DNA of 64,000 bases from Planctomyces sp. (GTDB taxonomy: Bacteria > Planctomycetota > Planctomycetia > Planctomycetales > Planctomycetaceae): assembly GCA_019636235.1 (NCBI GenBank), contig JAHBXW010000002.1, positions 372,001 through 436,000 on the forward strand, given 5' to 3'. Below, piece by piece: positions 1 through 10,431 of this stretch; the stretch's first letter is position 1, and each line of letters begins with the position of its first letter. A program made the translations under genes and the position numbers. The notes under the pieces were generated by a model, which was not told the DNA's origin, did no database searches, and saw only the letters and a program-made list of their open reading frames with translations.

Positions 1-152
1 CCGAAGGAGAAGGTTATGACGCGCGAGAGATCGGCGGTCCGGACGCAGGCGGGCTGTCAGGAGGACAAGGGTCTGTTTCCGCCTTGAAACAGGGTGAGCA
101 AACCCGCGCCAACGGACGCGAACACGCCGATGTGCGAAAGCGGCCCGTTGAT

Positions 153-812
153 TCACCAGACAGGACCGCGGGGGTAGGGATCGCAGGGCGTGCCCAGCGT
201 CGGGCAGGCAACCGCATCGGCCGGCGGGCAGAGGACGCCGTGCGCGGGGACGTCGGTCGGGCAGCCAGCCGCAGGGCCGTTGGCCGCGGAGCCCTCGCCT
301 GGCAGACGCGGTCCATTCAGGATCGCTCCGGGGCTGGGGACGCCGGGCGTCCAGGGATCGACGGGGCAGCCGAAAGCCGGGGCGGCGCCGCCGCCATCCA
401 TCAGCAGACCCTGCTCGATGACCGCGCCCGGCGCACAGGGAGATTCGATGATGACTCCCGGACCGGGTCCGGGAACGACGACCGCCCCGCCGCGGAGGTA
501 TTCGTACCCGTAGGCGCCAAAGTCAGCCTGCAGTTCCTGCGGGCTGTCCGCCCGGTCCAGGAAGGCCGAGCCGTAGGTTCGCGAGCGGAGGCCGCACCAG
601 CTTCGGCAGCCGTGCATGCCGCCATAGGAATAGGACTGGTTGAGCGAGCCGATGGCGCTGGCGACGTCCGTCATTTCGTCGCTGAGCGCGGTGCGGATGC
701 ACACGAGGCCGCTGACCAGTCCGATCACGAGGACGGTCGAGATGATGACAAGCTCGGCGGAGAGAATGAATCCCCGCTCATCGTTCCACAAGGATCGCAA
801 CATGCCGGACAT
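153..812 (-). CDS. Pilin-like/TadE-like exported protein
   Basis: A 219-residue protein with one N-terminal hydrophobic segment (about residues 14-41) preceded by the short motif DERGF, then a long Gly/Pro/Cys-rich tail with little predicted structure. The N-terminus resembles a class III (Flp/TadE) prepilin: a Gly after charged residues, then a hydrophobic helix with an early Glu. The Glu is at position +6 after the Gly instead of the usual +5, so processing by a prepilin peptidase is uncertain. The start is ATG at 812 with AGGAG about 9 bases upstream. It lies downstream of tad genes and modABC on the same strand, so a structural role in the pilus is plausible. The tail is probably secreted or surface-exposed. 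Function is inferred from the N-terminus and context only. Confidence 0.6.
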   Translation of the reverse strand: MSGMLRSLWNDERGFILSAELVIISTVLVIGLVSGLVCIRTALSDEMTDVASAIGSLNQSYSYGGMHGCRSWCGLRSRTYGSAFLDRADSPQELQADFGAYGYEYLRGGAVVVPGPGPGVIIESPCAPGAVIEQGLLMDGGGAAPAFGCPVDPWTPGVPSPGAILNGPRLPGEGSAANGPAAGCPTDVPAHGVLCPPADAVACPTLGTPCDPYPRGPVW

Positions 813-1373
813 GAGACGCCGCTCCTGAACGGGACGAGCCGGGCGCGCAGACGTTCGGCGACGTCACCGCGAACCCGAGAGCGGAGCCTTGCAGCAGGCT
901 CGTGCGGACATCCCGGGGGATTGCCGTCCCCCTGTCAGCAGCGCTTCCACGGGAAGCGTCGCCGGATGGCCGCCAGCTCTCGGCTTCGCAGCGAACCGAA
1001 AGTCCCGAAGGACCTCGGAGGTGGCGGTCTCTCAGGTCGCCACGCACGGTTTCGCTGTCCGCCGCAAAGCGGCGGAGGTCTGCTCGATCGGTTCCCCCCT
1101 CACCCTTGAACTCATTGGAAACGTCCCTGTGACCGGAATCCTCCTGAGATCCGGAGCAGGTGGCACAATCCGTACCGCTGTTGTCATCGCGCCAACGGGC
1201 AACCGGGAGACGCTCAACGGAAGCGATGAATGCCGCAGGAGTTGGGTGAGAAGTCGGCCAGCCGGCGCGGGGGGGCGACGTCCGAAGAGTCCGGCTCGCC
1301 TGTTCAAACCGCTTTGCGCGGTCGTAACGATTGCGCATAGAACGCGGATCATCCGGCCGGACGCGGACGCTGG
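813..1373. other. Non-coding gap with short hairpins
   Basis: About 560 bases between the end of modC and the start of the pilin-like gene. Reading frames here have no recognisable protein. Two small inverted repeats are visible: GTGGCG/CGCCAC at 1021-1043 and TCCGCCGC/GCGGCGGA with a 3-base loop at 1058-1076. Neither is followed by a T tract. The stretch may hold the modC terminator and the promoter of the pilin-like gene, but I could not identify promoter boxes. Confidence 0.4.
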
Positions 1374-2459
1374 TCAGTCGTGCGGCACGACGTGCACCGC
1401 GGGCGTCTTGATCAGCGCCGTCACGTTCGATCCGGGGGCGAGGTCGAGCTCGTCGCGGGATCGGCGGGTGACGAGCGCCGTGAGCTCGAAGCCGCAGTTC
1501 AGGCCGACTCGGACGAGCGGGCCTTCGGGCACGAGCCACAGCACGCTCGCCGGCAGCTGGTTGCGAATGCTGAGTCCCGGTTGCGGTTCGCGTTCAAGGG
1601 CGACATCCTCGCCGCGGATGCAGACGAGGACCCGCCGGGAAGGAGCAGCGGGGGCGACGCCGGTCAATCGCGTGCCGGACACGTCGAGCGATGCGAGGCC
1701 GTCGGCCGTTTCGACAATCGTTGCCGGGACGACCGTCTCCATGCCGACGATCCGAGCGATTCGCGCGTCAGCGGGACGGGAGAAGACGTCCTGAACGGGG
1801 CCCTGCTGGATGATCTCCCCGTCGCGCATGACGGCGATGTCGTCCCCCAGCGCGATGGCCTCGGTGGGATCGTGGGTGACGACAATCGCGGGAATGCCGA
1901 ACTCGCGAAGCTGGCTGCGCAACTGGAGGCGCAGTTCGTCGCGGAGCACGGCGTCGAGTGCTGAGAGGGGCTCGTCGAGCAGCAGCAGCCGCGGCCTGCG
2001 GACGAGGGCCCGGGCCAGGGCCACGCGCTGCTGCTGGCCGCCGGAGATCTGGCCGGGACAGCGATGCTCGACGCCCTGCAGCTGAAACCGGTCGACGGCG
2101 TCGGAGATCGCCCGGGGCCGATCCGGATCGCGACGGCGAAGTCCGTAGCCAATGTTCTCGGCGACGGAGAGATGCGGGAACAGCGCGTAATCCTGAAACA
2201 GGAAGCCGATGCCGCGCTGCTGCGGCGACTGAAACCGTCGTCGACGGGCGTCGAACCAGGTCTCGCCGCGAAACTCGATGACTCCCGATTCCGGGCGCTC
2301 CAGGCCGGCGAGGCAGCGGAGCAGGGTCGTCTTGCCGCAGCCGGAGGGGCCGTACAACACGGTGACTGAAGCGCGATCGGCGGGCAGGCGCAGGGTTCCC
2401 CGGATGATCGCGCCGCGAGGAAAGCGCTTCTCGAAGTCGGCGATGAGTTGGTCGCTCAT
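1374..2459 (-). CDS. modC: Molybdate ABC transporter ATP-binding protein
   Basis: The ATPase that powers molybdate (or tungstate) import, acting at the cytoplasmic face with ModB. The 361-residue product shows Walker A GPSGCGKTT (37-45), the ABC signature SGGQQQR (139-145), Walker B LLLLDEP (158-164) and the switch His in VTHDP (about 194). A C-terminal region of about 120 residues looks like a TOBE/molybdate-binding domain. ATG at 2459 was chosen because it overlaps the modB stop (ATGA) and gives the family's N-terminus; the open frame extends upstream only as antisense-like sequence. It is the last gene of modA-modB-modC. Assignment to molybdate rather than another oxyanion rests on the ModA/ModB partners. 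Confidence 0.9.
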   Translation of the reverse strand: MSDQLIADFEKRFPRGAIIRGTLRLPADRASVTVLYGPSGCGKTTLLRCLAGLERPESGVIEFRGETWFDARRRRFQSPQQRGIGFLFQDYALFPHLSVAENIGYGLRRRDPDRPRAISDAVDRFQLQGVEHRCPGQISGGQQQRVALARALVRRPRLLLLDEPLSALDAVLRDELRLQLRSQLREFGIPAIVVTHDPTEAIALGDDIAVMRDGEIIQQGPVQDVFSRPADARIARIVGMETVVPATIVETADGLASLDVSGTRLTGVAPAAPSRRVLVCIRGEDVALEREPQPGLSIRNQLPASVLWLVPEGPLVRVGLNCGFELTALVTRRSRDELDLAPGSNVTALIKTPAVHVVPHD

Positions 2460-3118
2460 ACCGGGAAGCCCCGGCGGCCGATGACGTGCGTGATCGTCAG
2501 CACGATGAACGCGAATGCGACCAGCAGGATCGCCGACTGGCCGGCGGCGGCGTAATCCAGAGCCTGCACGTCGTCGTAGATGGAGATCGACAACGTCCGC
2601 GTGACGTTGGGGATGTTGCCGCCGATCATCAGCACGACGCCGAATTCGCCGACGGAATGAGCGAAGGTGAGGACCATCCCGGCCAGAATTCCGGGCCATG
2701 CCAGCGGCAGCGCCACGCGTCGAAAAGTGCCCCAGCGCGATTCGCCCAGGCACCAGGAGGCCTCCAGCAACCGACGATTCAATCCCGCGAACGCCGCAGT
2801 GAAGGGACGGACCGCGAACGGCAGGTTATACAGCACCGACCCGAGCAGGATGCCCGGAAAAGAGAACGGCAGCGTCGAGCCGGTCACGTTCTGATAACTC
2901 AACCCCAGGGGGCTCCGCGGACCGAACGCGGCCAGCAGATAGAAGCCCAGGACCGTCGGCGGCAGGACCAGCGGCAGCGCGACGATCGATTCGATCAGGA
3001 ACCGTCCGCGGCGACGGGTCGTCGCCAGCCACCAGGCCAGCGGCAGGCCGACGACGAGCAGGATCAGCGTCGTCGAGGCAGCCAGTTGAAACGTGAGGCG
3101 CACGGCCGCCCAGTCCAT
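2456..3118 (-). CDS. modB: Molybdate ABC transporter permease
   Basis: Inner-membrane permease of the molybdate importer, 220 residues, the usual length for ModB. It has about five hydrophobic segments and the characteristic region around PLVLPPTVLGFYLL (about 48-61). The cytoplasmic coupling loop includes EASWCLGESRWGTFRRVALP, and HSVGEFGVVLMIGGNIP follows, which is typical of ModB. The start lies 4 bases after the modA stop, and the stop overlaps the modC start by four bases, so the three genes are translationally coupled. No defect is visible. Confidence 0.92.
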   Translation of the reverse strand: MDWAAVRLTFQLAASTTLILLVVGLPLAWWLATTRRRGRFLIESIVALPLVLPPTVLGFYLLAAFGPRSPLGLSYQNVTGSTLPFSFPGILLGSVLYNLPFAVRPFTAAFAGLNRRLLEASWCLGESRWGTFRRVALPLAWPGILAGMVLTFAHSVGEFGVVLMIGGNIPNVTRTLSISIYDDVQALDYAAAGQSAILLVAFAFIVLTITHVIGRRGFPV

Positions 3119-3122
3119 CGGT

Positions 3123-3956
3123 TCAGTCTCCCGGAGGCGTCAGGCCGTGTTTCGACAGGATTTCCCGGCCGTGACGACCGAGCAGTTCCTTCCGCAGCGT
3201 TTCCGCGGCTTCTCGATCGGCCGCCCAGGGCAGGATCAGTCCGGCCTGTTCGATCGGCGGATGCAGCGATTCATCCAGCGGCAGCGCGCGGCCCTGGTCG
3301 CGCAGGGCGGGCGCCCGCGTCAATGAAAGTCCGATGATGCCGATGTCGGCAGCGCCGGATTCCACGAACTGCGCCGCCTGAATGACGGTGTCGCCCAGCA
3401 CCAGTCGGGATTCGAGTAGAGACTCGAGGCCCAACGACTGGATGGCGGCTTCGGCGGCTCGGCCATAGGGCGCGTGCCGGGGGTTGGCGATCGCGACTTT
3501 GCGCACGGATTCCTGGACGAGCGCCTGCGGGCCGAGCGCATCGAGGTCGAGCGGCGAGTCATTGCGAACCCACAGGGCGATGTGCCCGCGTGCGTAGGGG
3601 AAGATCGATTCCGTTTCGCCCAGGCCCTCGGCGACGAGTTGCTCGGGATAGGCGGAGTCGGCCGAGAGGAAGACGTCGAACGGAGCGCGGTTGGAGAGCT
3701 GCGCGAAGAAGTTCCCCGAGGAGCCGTAGGTCGCCGTAACGTCGACGTCCGGATATCGGGTCCGGAAGCCGACGAGGAACTCATCGAGCGCGTAGCGAAG
3801 GTCGGAGGCGGCGGCGATGGCCACGTTTCGGGTGGCTGACGTCCGGCCCGCCGGGGGCGTGTCCGCGGGTTCGACGGGACCGCGCGTGCAGGCGGCCAGC
3901 CCGCACACCAATGCGGCAGCGGCGATGTGAAGAACAAACGGCAGTCGGCGCGACAT
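3123..3956 (-). CDS. modA: Molybdate-binding lipoprotein
   Basis: Solute-binding protein that captures molybdate in the periplasm and delivers it to ModBC. The 277-residue product starts with a hydrophobic signal and a lipobox ending LAAC (Cys23), so it is probably lipid-anchored. The mature part has ModA features: VAIAAASDLRYAL at the start, TYGSSGNFFAQL and FDVFLSAD, which contain the Ser/Ala/Tyr ligand residues expected for oxyanion binding. It is the first gene of the mod operon, starting 128 bases after the end of tadC on the same strand. A GC-rich hairpin (4063-4076) sits in that gap and could separate the two units. No molybdenum-cofactor riboswitch was recognised. Confidence 0.92.
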   Translation of the reverse strand: MSRRLPFVLHIAAAALVCGLAACTRGPVEPADTPPAGRTSATRNVAIAAASDLRYALDEFLVGFRTRYPDVDVTATYGSSGNFFAQLSNRAPFDVFLSADSAYPEQLVAEGLGETESIFPYARGHIALWVRNDSPLDLDALGPQALVQESVRKVAIANPRHAPYGRAAEAAIQSLGLESLLESRLVLGDTVIQAAQFVESGAADIGIIGLSLTRAPALRDQGRALPLDESLHPPIEQAGLILPWAADREAAETLRKELLGRHGREILSKHGLTPPGD

Positions 3957-4084
3957 CAGCGCGAGTCCGGCGGGCGAGGACGCGGCCGGAGACTTTGCGG
4001 CTCCGACTGCGGGAACACCGGAACCCTATCGGCGGCGACGGCGATCGGGCAATCGTCGGCCGGGCGGATGCCCGCCTGCCGGGA

Positions 4085-5221
4085 TCAGCGCGGTTCGCGA
4101 TTCAGCAGCTCGACGGCCGCGGTGTTCGAGTTCAGGACTTCCTGGCCACGGCCGAAGAAGAAGTCGTTGAGCTCAATCATCGCGGGGCCGAGCAGGAACA
4201 TGAACACCGCCGGCATCAGGCACAGCACCGTCGGGAACAGCATCTTGAACGTGGCGGCGTTGGCGGCCTCGTCGGCCCGCTGGCGGAAGCCTTCACGCAT
4301 GCTGTCGGAGTGTTCGGCGAGGGCTTCGGAAACGCTGGTGCCCATCTGCTCGGTCTGGATCAGCAGCGAGGTGAACGAGTGGATCTCGGGAGTGTCGACG
4401 CGGCTGGAAAGTCCGCGAAGGGCCTGTTCGAGCGAGCCGATGCGGGCCTGTTCGGTGACGATCTTCAGTTCCTTGGCGAGCGCCGGGTACACGGGCTGGA
4501 GTTCCGAGGCGACGCGGCTGAGTGCGGCGGGGGCCGTCATGCCCTGGCTGACGCACATGTTCAAAAGGTCCAGCAGGTCCGGCATCGCGTGGCTCATCTC
4601 GTTGAGCCGGGCCTTGGCGCGGGAACGGATGAGGAGCGTGGGCAGAGCCCAGCCGACGAGCGGCAGGATGATCAGGCCCGCCATCAGGACGGGCTCGAAC
4701 TGCGGGGGCGCGAGGACGAGCGCCGCGAGGCAGCCCAGAATCGGCAGCACGATGCCCAGCGTGCGGATGGCGGCGAGATTCCGCCAGGCATTGGCGGAGT
4801 AGTGGCCGGCGTTCTGCAGCGACCGGGCAAGGTCGCGTTTGCGGGTTTCGGATTCGGGAAGGAGTTCGGCCAGGGCGGGAGTCAGCGGACCGAAGACGAG
4901 GTCCGAGTCGTCAGCGATCGGGTTCGCACCGGCGTCGACGGACGCGGCGACATGCTGACGCCGGCTGGCGGTTGCGGCCGTGGCGGCGGGGATGGACTTG
5001 GCCTCGATCGCGACCTGCTCGGACTGCGCGAAGGGCGCGAGCGCCTCGGCAGTCGACCGGGCGCGCCGTGCCACTGGCGGCTTCGCGGGCCGTGCGATCG
5101 ACGCCGACCTGAGGCGTCGGCGACGGACGAGCGCGACGATCAGGGCCGCGACGGCGATGCCCGCGGCGGCCAGCAGGAACTGGCGGGACAACGGCGTGAG
5201 GTGCAGTGGAAGTTCGGGCAT
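4085..5221 (-). CDS. tadC: Tad pilus inner-membrane platform protein TadC
   Basis: Type II secretion system F-domain protein of the Tad/Flp pilus. With TadB it forms the inner-membrane platform on which the TadA ATPase acts. The 378-residue product has an N-terminal hydrophobic segment, a basic and Ala-rich stretch, two central hydrophobic segments (about 155-200), the T2SSF core with MPDLLDLLNMCVSQGMTAPA (about 218-237), and a C-terminal membrane hairpin ending near FMFLLGPAMIELNDFF. It starts 63 bases after tadB. It is the last tad gene before modA. The N-terminal 130 residues are longer and lower in complexity than in typical TadC. Confidence 0.85.
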   Translation of the reverse strand: MPELPLHLTPLSRQFLLAAAGIAVAALIVALVRRRRLRSASIARPAKPPVARRARSTAEALAPFAQSEQVAIEAKSIPAATAATASRRQHVAASVDAGANPIADDSDLVFGPLTPALAELLPESETRKRDLARSLQNAGHYSANAWRNLAAIRTLGIVLPILGCLAALVLAPPQFEPVLMAGLIILPLVGWALPTLLIRSRAKARLNEMSHAMPDLLDLLNMCVSQGMTAPAALSRVASELQPVYPALAKELKIVTEQARIGSLEQALRGLSSRVDTPEIHSFTSLLIQTEQMGTSVSEALAEHSDSMREGFRQRADEAANAATFKMLFPTVLCLMPAVFMFLLGPAMIELNDFFFGRGQEVLNSNTAAVELLNREPR

Positions 5222-5284
5222 GGCTCTGTCCCCTGGTGCGGGGCGGCGGTGAGGCCGGATCGAATTCGGGTCAAGGGGTATCGA

Positions 5285-6171
5285 TCAGGTGCGCTGACTG
5301 TTGCGCAGGACGGCGAGGATCCACAGGGCGCCGACGACTTCCAGCAGGCAGGCCAGCGCGGTGATCGTGCGGCCCCAGGCGGAGTCCATCAGGTTGCTCA
5401 GATACTCCGGGTCGCGCATCACGAAGAACAAGAGGATCGCCGGGGGCAGCGAGATCATCAGGATCGCGGTCGCGCGGCTGGCGGCGGTGGCGGCGCGGAG
5501 CCGGCCCTGGAACTGCATGCGGTCGCGGACGGTCCGCGACAGGCGTTCCAGGACCCGGACAAGGTCGCCGCCTGTCTGGCGGTGGACGGTCAGGGCGGTG
5601 ACGAACACGCGCGAGCTGACCAGCCCCGTCCGGTCGGAGAACTCGCTGAAGGCGGCGTCGACCGGCATGCCGAGGGCCAGCCGGCGGGTGCACAATTGAA
5701 GTTCCGCCCCCAGGGGGGCCGGCGTGTCTTCCGAGACCTGCTGCAGACAGCGTTCGAGGCTGCGTCCCGTGCGGGCGGCCCGGGCGAGTTCTTCGAGCAT
5801 CGGCGGCATCTGACGCATCATCTGCGATTGCCGACGGGTGCGGGCGATCAGCATGGCGATGACCGGCCCGATGGCGCCCAGCCCGGCGGCCAGCCCGGTC
5901 GTCAGCAGGCTTTCCTGAATGACGAACGCGAGGCCTCCGGCGAGGACGCCGCAGACGGCGCAGAGCATCAGCACCGACGCCGCGGACAGGCCAAACCCGC
6001 TCTGCACCATCAGCCGGTCGAACCAGCCGTTGATGCGATTGCCCAGGTCTTCCCGCTCGGCGACGGCATACGTCTCCTGCGGCTTGAGGATGCCGGCGAA
6101 TTCGGGCCGGGTTTCGACAGCGGTCACGGACATGGGAGGCTCCACGGTCGCGAAGGGGTTCGCGGCGGGCA

Positions 6172-6172
<1 letters not shown>
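5285..6172 (-). CDS. tadB: Tad pilus inner-membrane platform protein TadB
   Basis: Second T2SSF-type platform protein, 295 residues. It shows a hydrophobic N-terminal pair (about 55-110), the conserved cytoplasmic stretch RQMPPMLEELARAARTGRSL (about 118-137), VHRQTGGDLVRVLERLSRTV, and a C-terminal membrane hairpin (ATAILMISLPPAILLFFVM and a final helix). Its ATG shares one base with the tadA stop (TGATG), so translation is probably coupled to tadA. It belongs to the same minus-strand run as tadA and tadC. Confidence 0.87.
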
Positions 6173-7572
<1,400 letters not shown>

Positions 7573-7622
7573 GTCTGTCGCCTCATCCTGCTGGGATGTG
7601 CCGGGCGGGAACGCCGCTGCGG

Positions 7623-8813
7623 TCACCGACTCAAATACACCTTGGACACGTAGGGGTTCGCGAGCCGGTCGTCCGGACCGGGCGCGACGATCGCAGTCTT
7701 CGTGATCACCACCGCTGGCTGCAGCCGCACGGCCAGCATGCCGTCGGGCAGCTCCTGAACTCCGAGAATTCGAATCGCGACCAGCCTGCGGCAGGTCAGC
7801 TGGCACTCGTCGGAACGGCGTCCTGGGATGGCGGCGTCAAACAGCCAGCAGATGCGGGGCTGGCCGATGGCGGCCGAAAGCTCCGCGCGGAGCGCGGCGG
7901 GCAGCTTGGGAGTCGACGCGAATGTTTGCTCGGGGCCATCGCAACGAAGCTCGCCGCCGGACGATTCCAGGTCGTGCAGGCTCCAGCCGAGGCGGCACTG
8001 CGCGGCGAGGATGTCGCCTGACAGGCCGGCGCCGACGTCGATCGCGTGCAGCGTCGCCGCGAGTTGTTCCTTTTCGTCCGCCTGGTACGGGGCGGAGATG
8101 GCCAGCATCTCCGGAATGCCGTCCGAGACGCCTTCCAGCGGTCGGCCGTGCGGATCGACGCCGCAGGCGTCAGGGCCCAGCCGGCGTTCGATAAGGCCGG
8201 TCCAGCCGACGAGGCCCGTCGCCAGGTTGCCGGCGTGCAGGGCGATCGGCAGCGCGGGGACGTTCAGCCCCTCGAGGGGACGGACGCCGGCGATGTGGTT
8301 CGCGGCGGTGGCTTCGACGGCGACAGTCTGCAGGCGTCCCGCGCCTGAAAGATGTCGCGACAGCAGCCCGGCGGCGTTGTTGCGTCCGCGGCCATGCCAG
8401 GCCTGAACCCGGACAATCCGCGGCTCATGCCGGGATTCCACGAACACCCGCTGGCCGAGAATGTTGTCGAGTTCGAGCCCGAGTCGGATGTCGCCATCGT
8501 CCGCGGCATCCAGTTCCAGCGGCGCTCCGCCGACGAGATTCGCGGCCGCGAGCTGTGCGGCGGATTGCCGCGCGGCGTCGCAATAGGCGCGCCAGTCGAT
8601 GTCTTCGCGAAGCGTGTCGTCCGAGCACAGCCGCTGGGCCGCGGCGAGCGCGGCGGCCTCGGCGGCGGTTCGCAATTCAATCCGTGCGGCGTCCTGCCAG
8701 AGCCGTTCGAAGACCAGCGCCATGGCGCTACCGACAACCACCAGCGCGAACGCGAGCGCCGGGACCATGCTGCCCCGGCGGTTCGCGGTTCGGGATGTGG
8801 GACGGGCGTGCAT
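7623..8813 (-). CDS. TadG-like exported pilus protein
   Basis: A 396-residue protein with one N-terminal membrane segment (about 16-38, starting RRGSMVPALAFALV) followed by RTAAEAAALAAAQRL, which matches the TadG/TadE-type start 'RRG...A-helix...DAAALAGAQ'. The remainder is probably extracytoplasmic and contains several Cys residues. Position between cpaB and tadA supports a minor pseudopilin or TadG role. No VWA MIDAS motif (DxSxS), common in long TadG proteins, was seen. An internal ATG (residue 16) is a possible alternative start. No convincing ribosome binding site precedes the first ATG. Confidence 0.7.
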   Translation of the reverse strand: MHARPTSRTANRRGSMVPALAFALVVVGSAMALVFERLWQDAARIELRTAAEAAALAAAQRLCSDDTLREDIDWRAYCDAARQSAAQLAAANLVGGAPLELDAADDGDIRLGLELDNILGQRVFVESRHEPRIVRVQAWHGRGRNNAAGLLSRHLSGAGRLQTVAVEATAANHIAGVRPLEGLNVPALPIALHAGNLATGLVGWTGLIERRLGPDACGVDPHGRPLEGVSDGIPEMLAISAPYQADEKEQLAATLHAIDVGAGLSGDILAAQCRLGWSLHDLESSGGELRCDGPEQTFASTPKLPAALRAELSAAIGQPRICWLFDAAIPGRRSDECQLTCRRLVAIRILGVQELPDGMLAVRLQPAVVITKTAIVAPGPDDRLANPYVSKVYLSR

Positions 8814-8957
8814 GGTCGGTTCGAGGGGCCGGCGGCGTGCTTCTGGGGACTGCTTCGATCAGCCCCAGCGGCGTTCCCGGCTCATTGAGCCGTGGCACGC
8901 TGGTCTTGGAGGCAATTGGTCGCACGGCTCACAGCGCCGTGGCCTGCAGGGGAAAGG

Positions 8958-9959
8958 TCAAAGTCCTTCTCCGGAGCCCTGGCTGCCGAAGGCGCTGAAG
9001 CCGCCGGGAATGGCGGCCGTGCTGACCGGTCGGGCGGCGGGCGCTGCGGGAGGCGTCGAGGCGTGGTCGCTGTTGCCGCCGAAGCTGTCGCCATTCCAGC
9101 GGGTGGCGGAGTTGGCTCCCTGCCAGCCGGCCGGGCGGTTGTAGTCAAAGCGTTCGACGCCGTAGTAATCGGTGCGGCGGCCGTTCTGGAACAACTGCGT
9201 GCGCCGGCCGGCGCCGGAGAAGATCTCGGTGACGAACGGCGATTCGTCGCGGGGCTGGGACAGCCCCAGGATTTCCGCCAGCGTCGCCCGGTCGGCGTCC
9301 TTGAGCGCCACGCCGCCGTTGCCTTTGCCTTCCGGCGTGTAGGTGAACTGCAATTGGCCTTTGTCGCGGGCCAGGATCATGACGTTCGACTGCTCGGGGG
9401 TGAGCTCGAGCGTGACGTTGCCGCCGCTGCGGCTGTAGCCGCCGGATCCCAGCGCCAACACCTTGACGCCCTTGAGCAGCGTCATGGTGAACGGGCCGTG
9501 CTGCGGGTCGTCGATGGCCGAAGGGGTGAAGTGGACGTTGACGTACTGGCCGGTGCGGAGGCCGGCGACGGAGGCGGCTTCGCCGAGATCGATGGTGGCG
9601 GCCACCATGCCGGGGGTGACCTCGAGGGCGGGCGATTCGCCCGGCGGGTAGAGGTCGGCCATGTTGATCGGTTCGGCGCGGCGGAGCGCCGATTTCACGA
9701 CGCGTCCCAGGAGCACGCGCTCCGTGCGGGCCGTTTCCGGCGCGATGCGTTCGCGGAGGATGCGGGCCTGCCCCAGGTGGGCCTCGGTGATGACGGTGCC
9801 AGGCGTCAGATCGGCCACCGCGACCGGCAGCAGATCGACCGCTGGACCTTCGACGACGTCGGTCCGGGCCAGCAGCTTCTTGCCGGCATACGCCAGGACA
9901 AGTCCGCCGACGCCGATCAGCATCAGCAGGAACAATGAGGCGGGGGTCAGGCGTTTCAC
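8958..9959 (-). CDS. cpaB: Flp pilus assembly protein CpaB/RcpC
   Basis: Periplasmic protein anchored by an N-terminal membrane helix (about 8-25), 333 residues. It has the SAF-domain region characteristic of CpaB/RcpC: VAVADLTPGTVITEAHL (about 46-62), LLGRVVKSALRRAEPI, and VTPGMVAATIDLGEAASVAG. In known Tad systems CpaB associates with the outer-membrane secretin. The start is GTG at 9959 with GAGGA about 6 bases upstream. The C-terminal 80 residues are low complexity, rich in Gly, Ser, Asn and Ala. The secretin gene (cpaC/rcpA) that usually follows cpaB is absent: tadG comes next. Confidence 0.85.
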   Translation of the reverse strand: MKRLTPASLFLLMLIGVGGLVLAYAGKKLLARTDVVEGPAVDLLPVAVADLTPGTVITEAHLGQARILRERIAPETARTERVLLGRVVKSALRRAEPINMADLYPPGESPALEVTPGMVAATIDLGEAASVAGLRTGQYVNVHFTPSAIDDPQHGPFTMTLLKGVKVLALGSGGYSRSGGNVTLELTPEQSNVMILARDKGQLQFTYTPEGKGNGGVALKDADRATLAEILGLSQPRDESPFVTEIFSGAGRRTQLFQNGRRTDYYGVERFDYNRPAGWQGANSATRWNGDSFGGNSDHASTPPAAPAARPVSTAAIPGGFSAFGSQGSGEGL

Positions 9960-10014
9960 GGCAGTCCTCGAAGGGATTTCAAACGAGCGTTGGAGTGGAT
10001 CTCAAACAGGGGCG

Positions 10015-10431
10015 CTACTCTCTGACCATCCGTGCCTGGCACACGAAGTCGCGCTCCCTCAGACCGAACCCGATCGGCCACAACAGATCGGGCGAGGCCG
10101 CAGCCATGGGGACGCGCACGAGCACCGTGACGACGTCGCCCGTCCGTTCGCCCAGCTCGGCGTCGACCCGGCAGTTCGAGGCGAGCCTCGGTCCGAGCGA
10201 CGCCAGCACTTCCGATTCCACGTCGAACTGCGTCGCGCCGGGAAGCGAACCCCGGCGGGCGCCGGCGCGGCAGGCGTCGGCGACGTCCCCCCGCGCGGCG
10301 AACAGCAGCGAATATTCCAACAGGCCGAACAGCAGGATGCCGAAGATCGGCAGGGTCATCAGCAGTTCCATGCTGAGGATGCCCCGGCGTGCTAGGCGGC
10401 TGCGCGGCGCGGAAGTGAAGCGGCGCGTCAT
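10015..10431 (-). CDS. tadE: TadE-like minor pseudopilin
   Basis: A 138-residue protein with a basic N-terminus, then the class III prepilin pattern RRGILSMELLMTLPIFGILL, where Glu is at +5 after the Gly. This fits cleavage by the adjacent prepilin peptidase. The rest is a small extracytoplasmic domain with two Cys residues (one in SNCRVDAEL, one near the C-terminus), which could form a disulfide. The start overlaps the stop of the prepilin peptidase gene (ATGA), so the two are coupled. The longer frame reaching 10968 is antisense-like and was not used. Confidence 0.82.
   Translation of the reverse strand: MTRRFTSAPRSRLARRGILSMELLMTLPIFGILLFGLLEYSLLFAARGDVADACRAGARRGSLPGATQFDVESEVLASLGPRLASNCRVDAELGERTGDVVTVLVRVPMAAASPDLLWPIGFGLRERDFVCQARMVRE

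Noticed and set aside
16-99. 27-codon plus-strand frame at the window start with AGGAG before the ATG
   Set aside because: Too short, no recognisable sequence, and lies beside a minus-strand gene; the purine run is probably chance.
4063-4076. GGCGG/CCGCC hairpin between tadC and modA as a terminator
   Set aside because: Short stem and no T tract; such GC inverted repeats are common by chance at this base composition.
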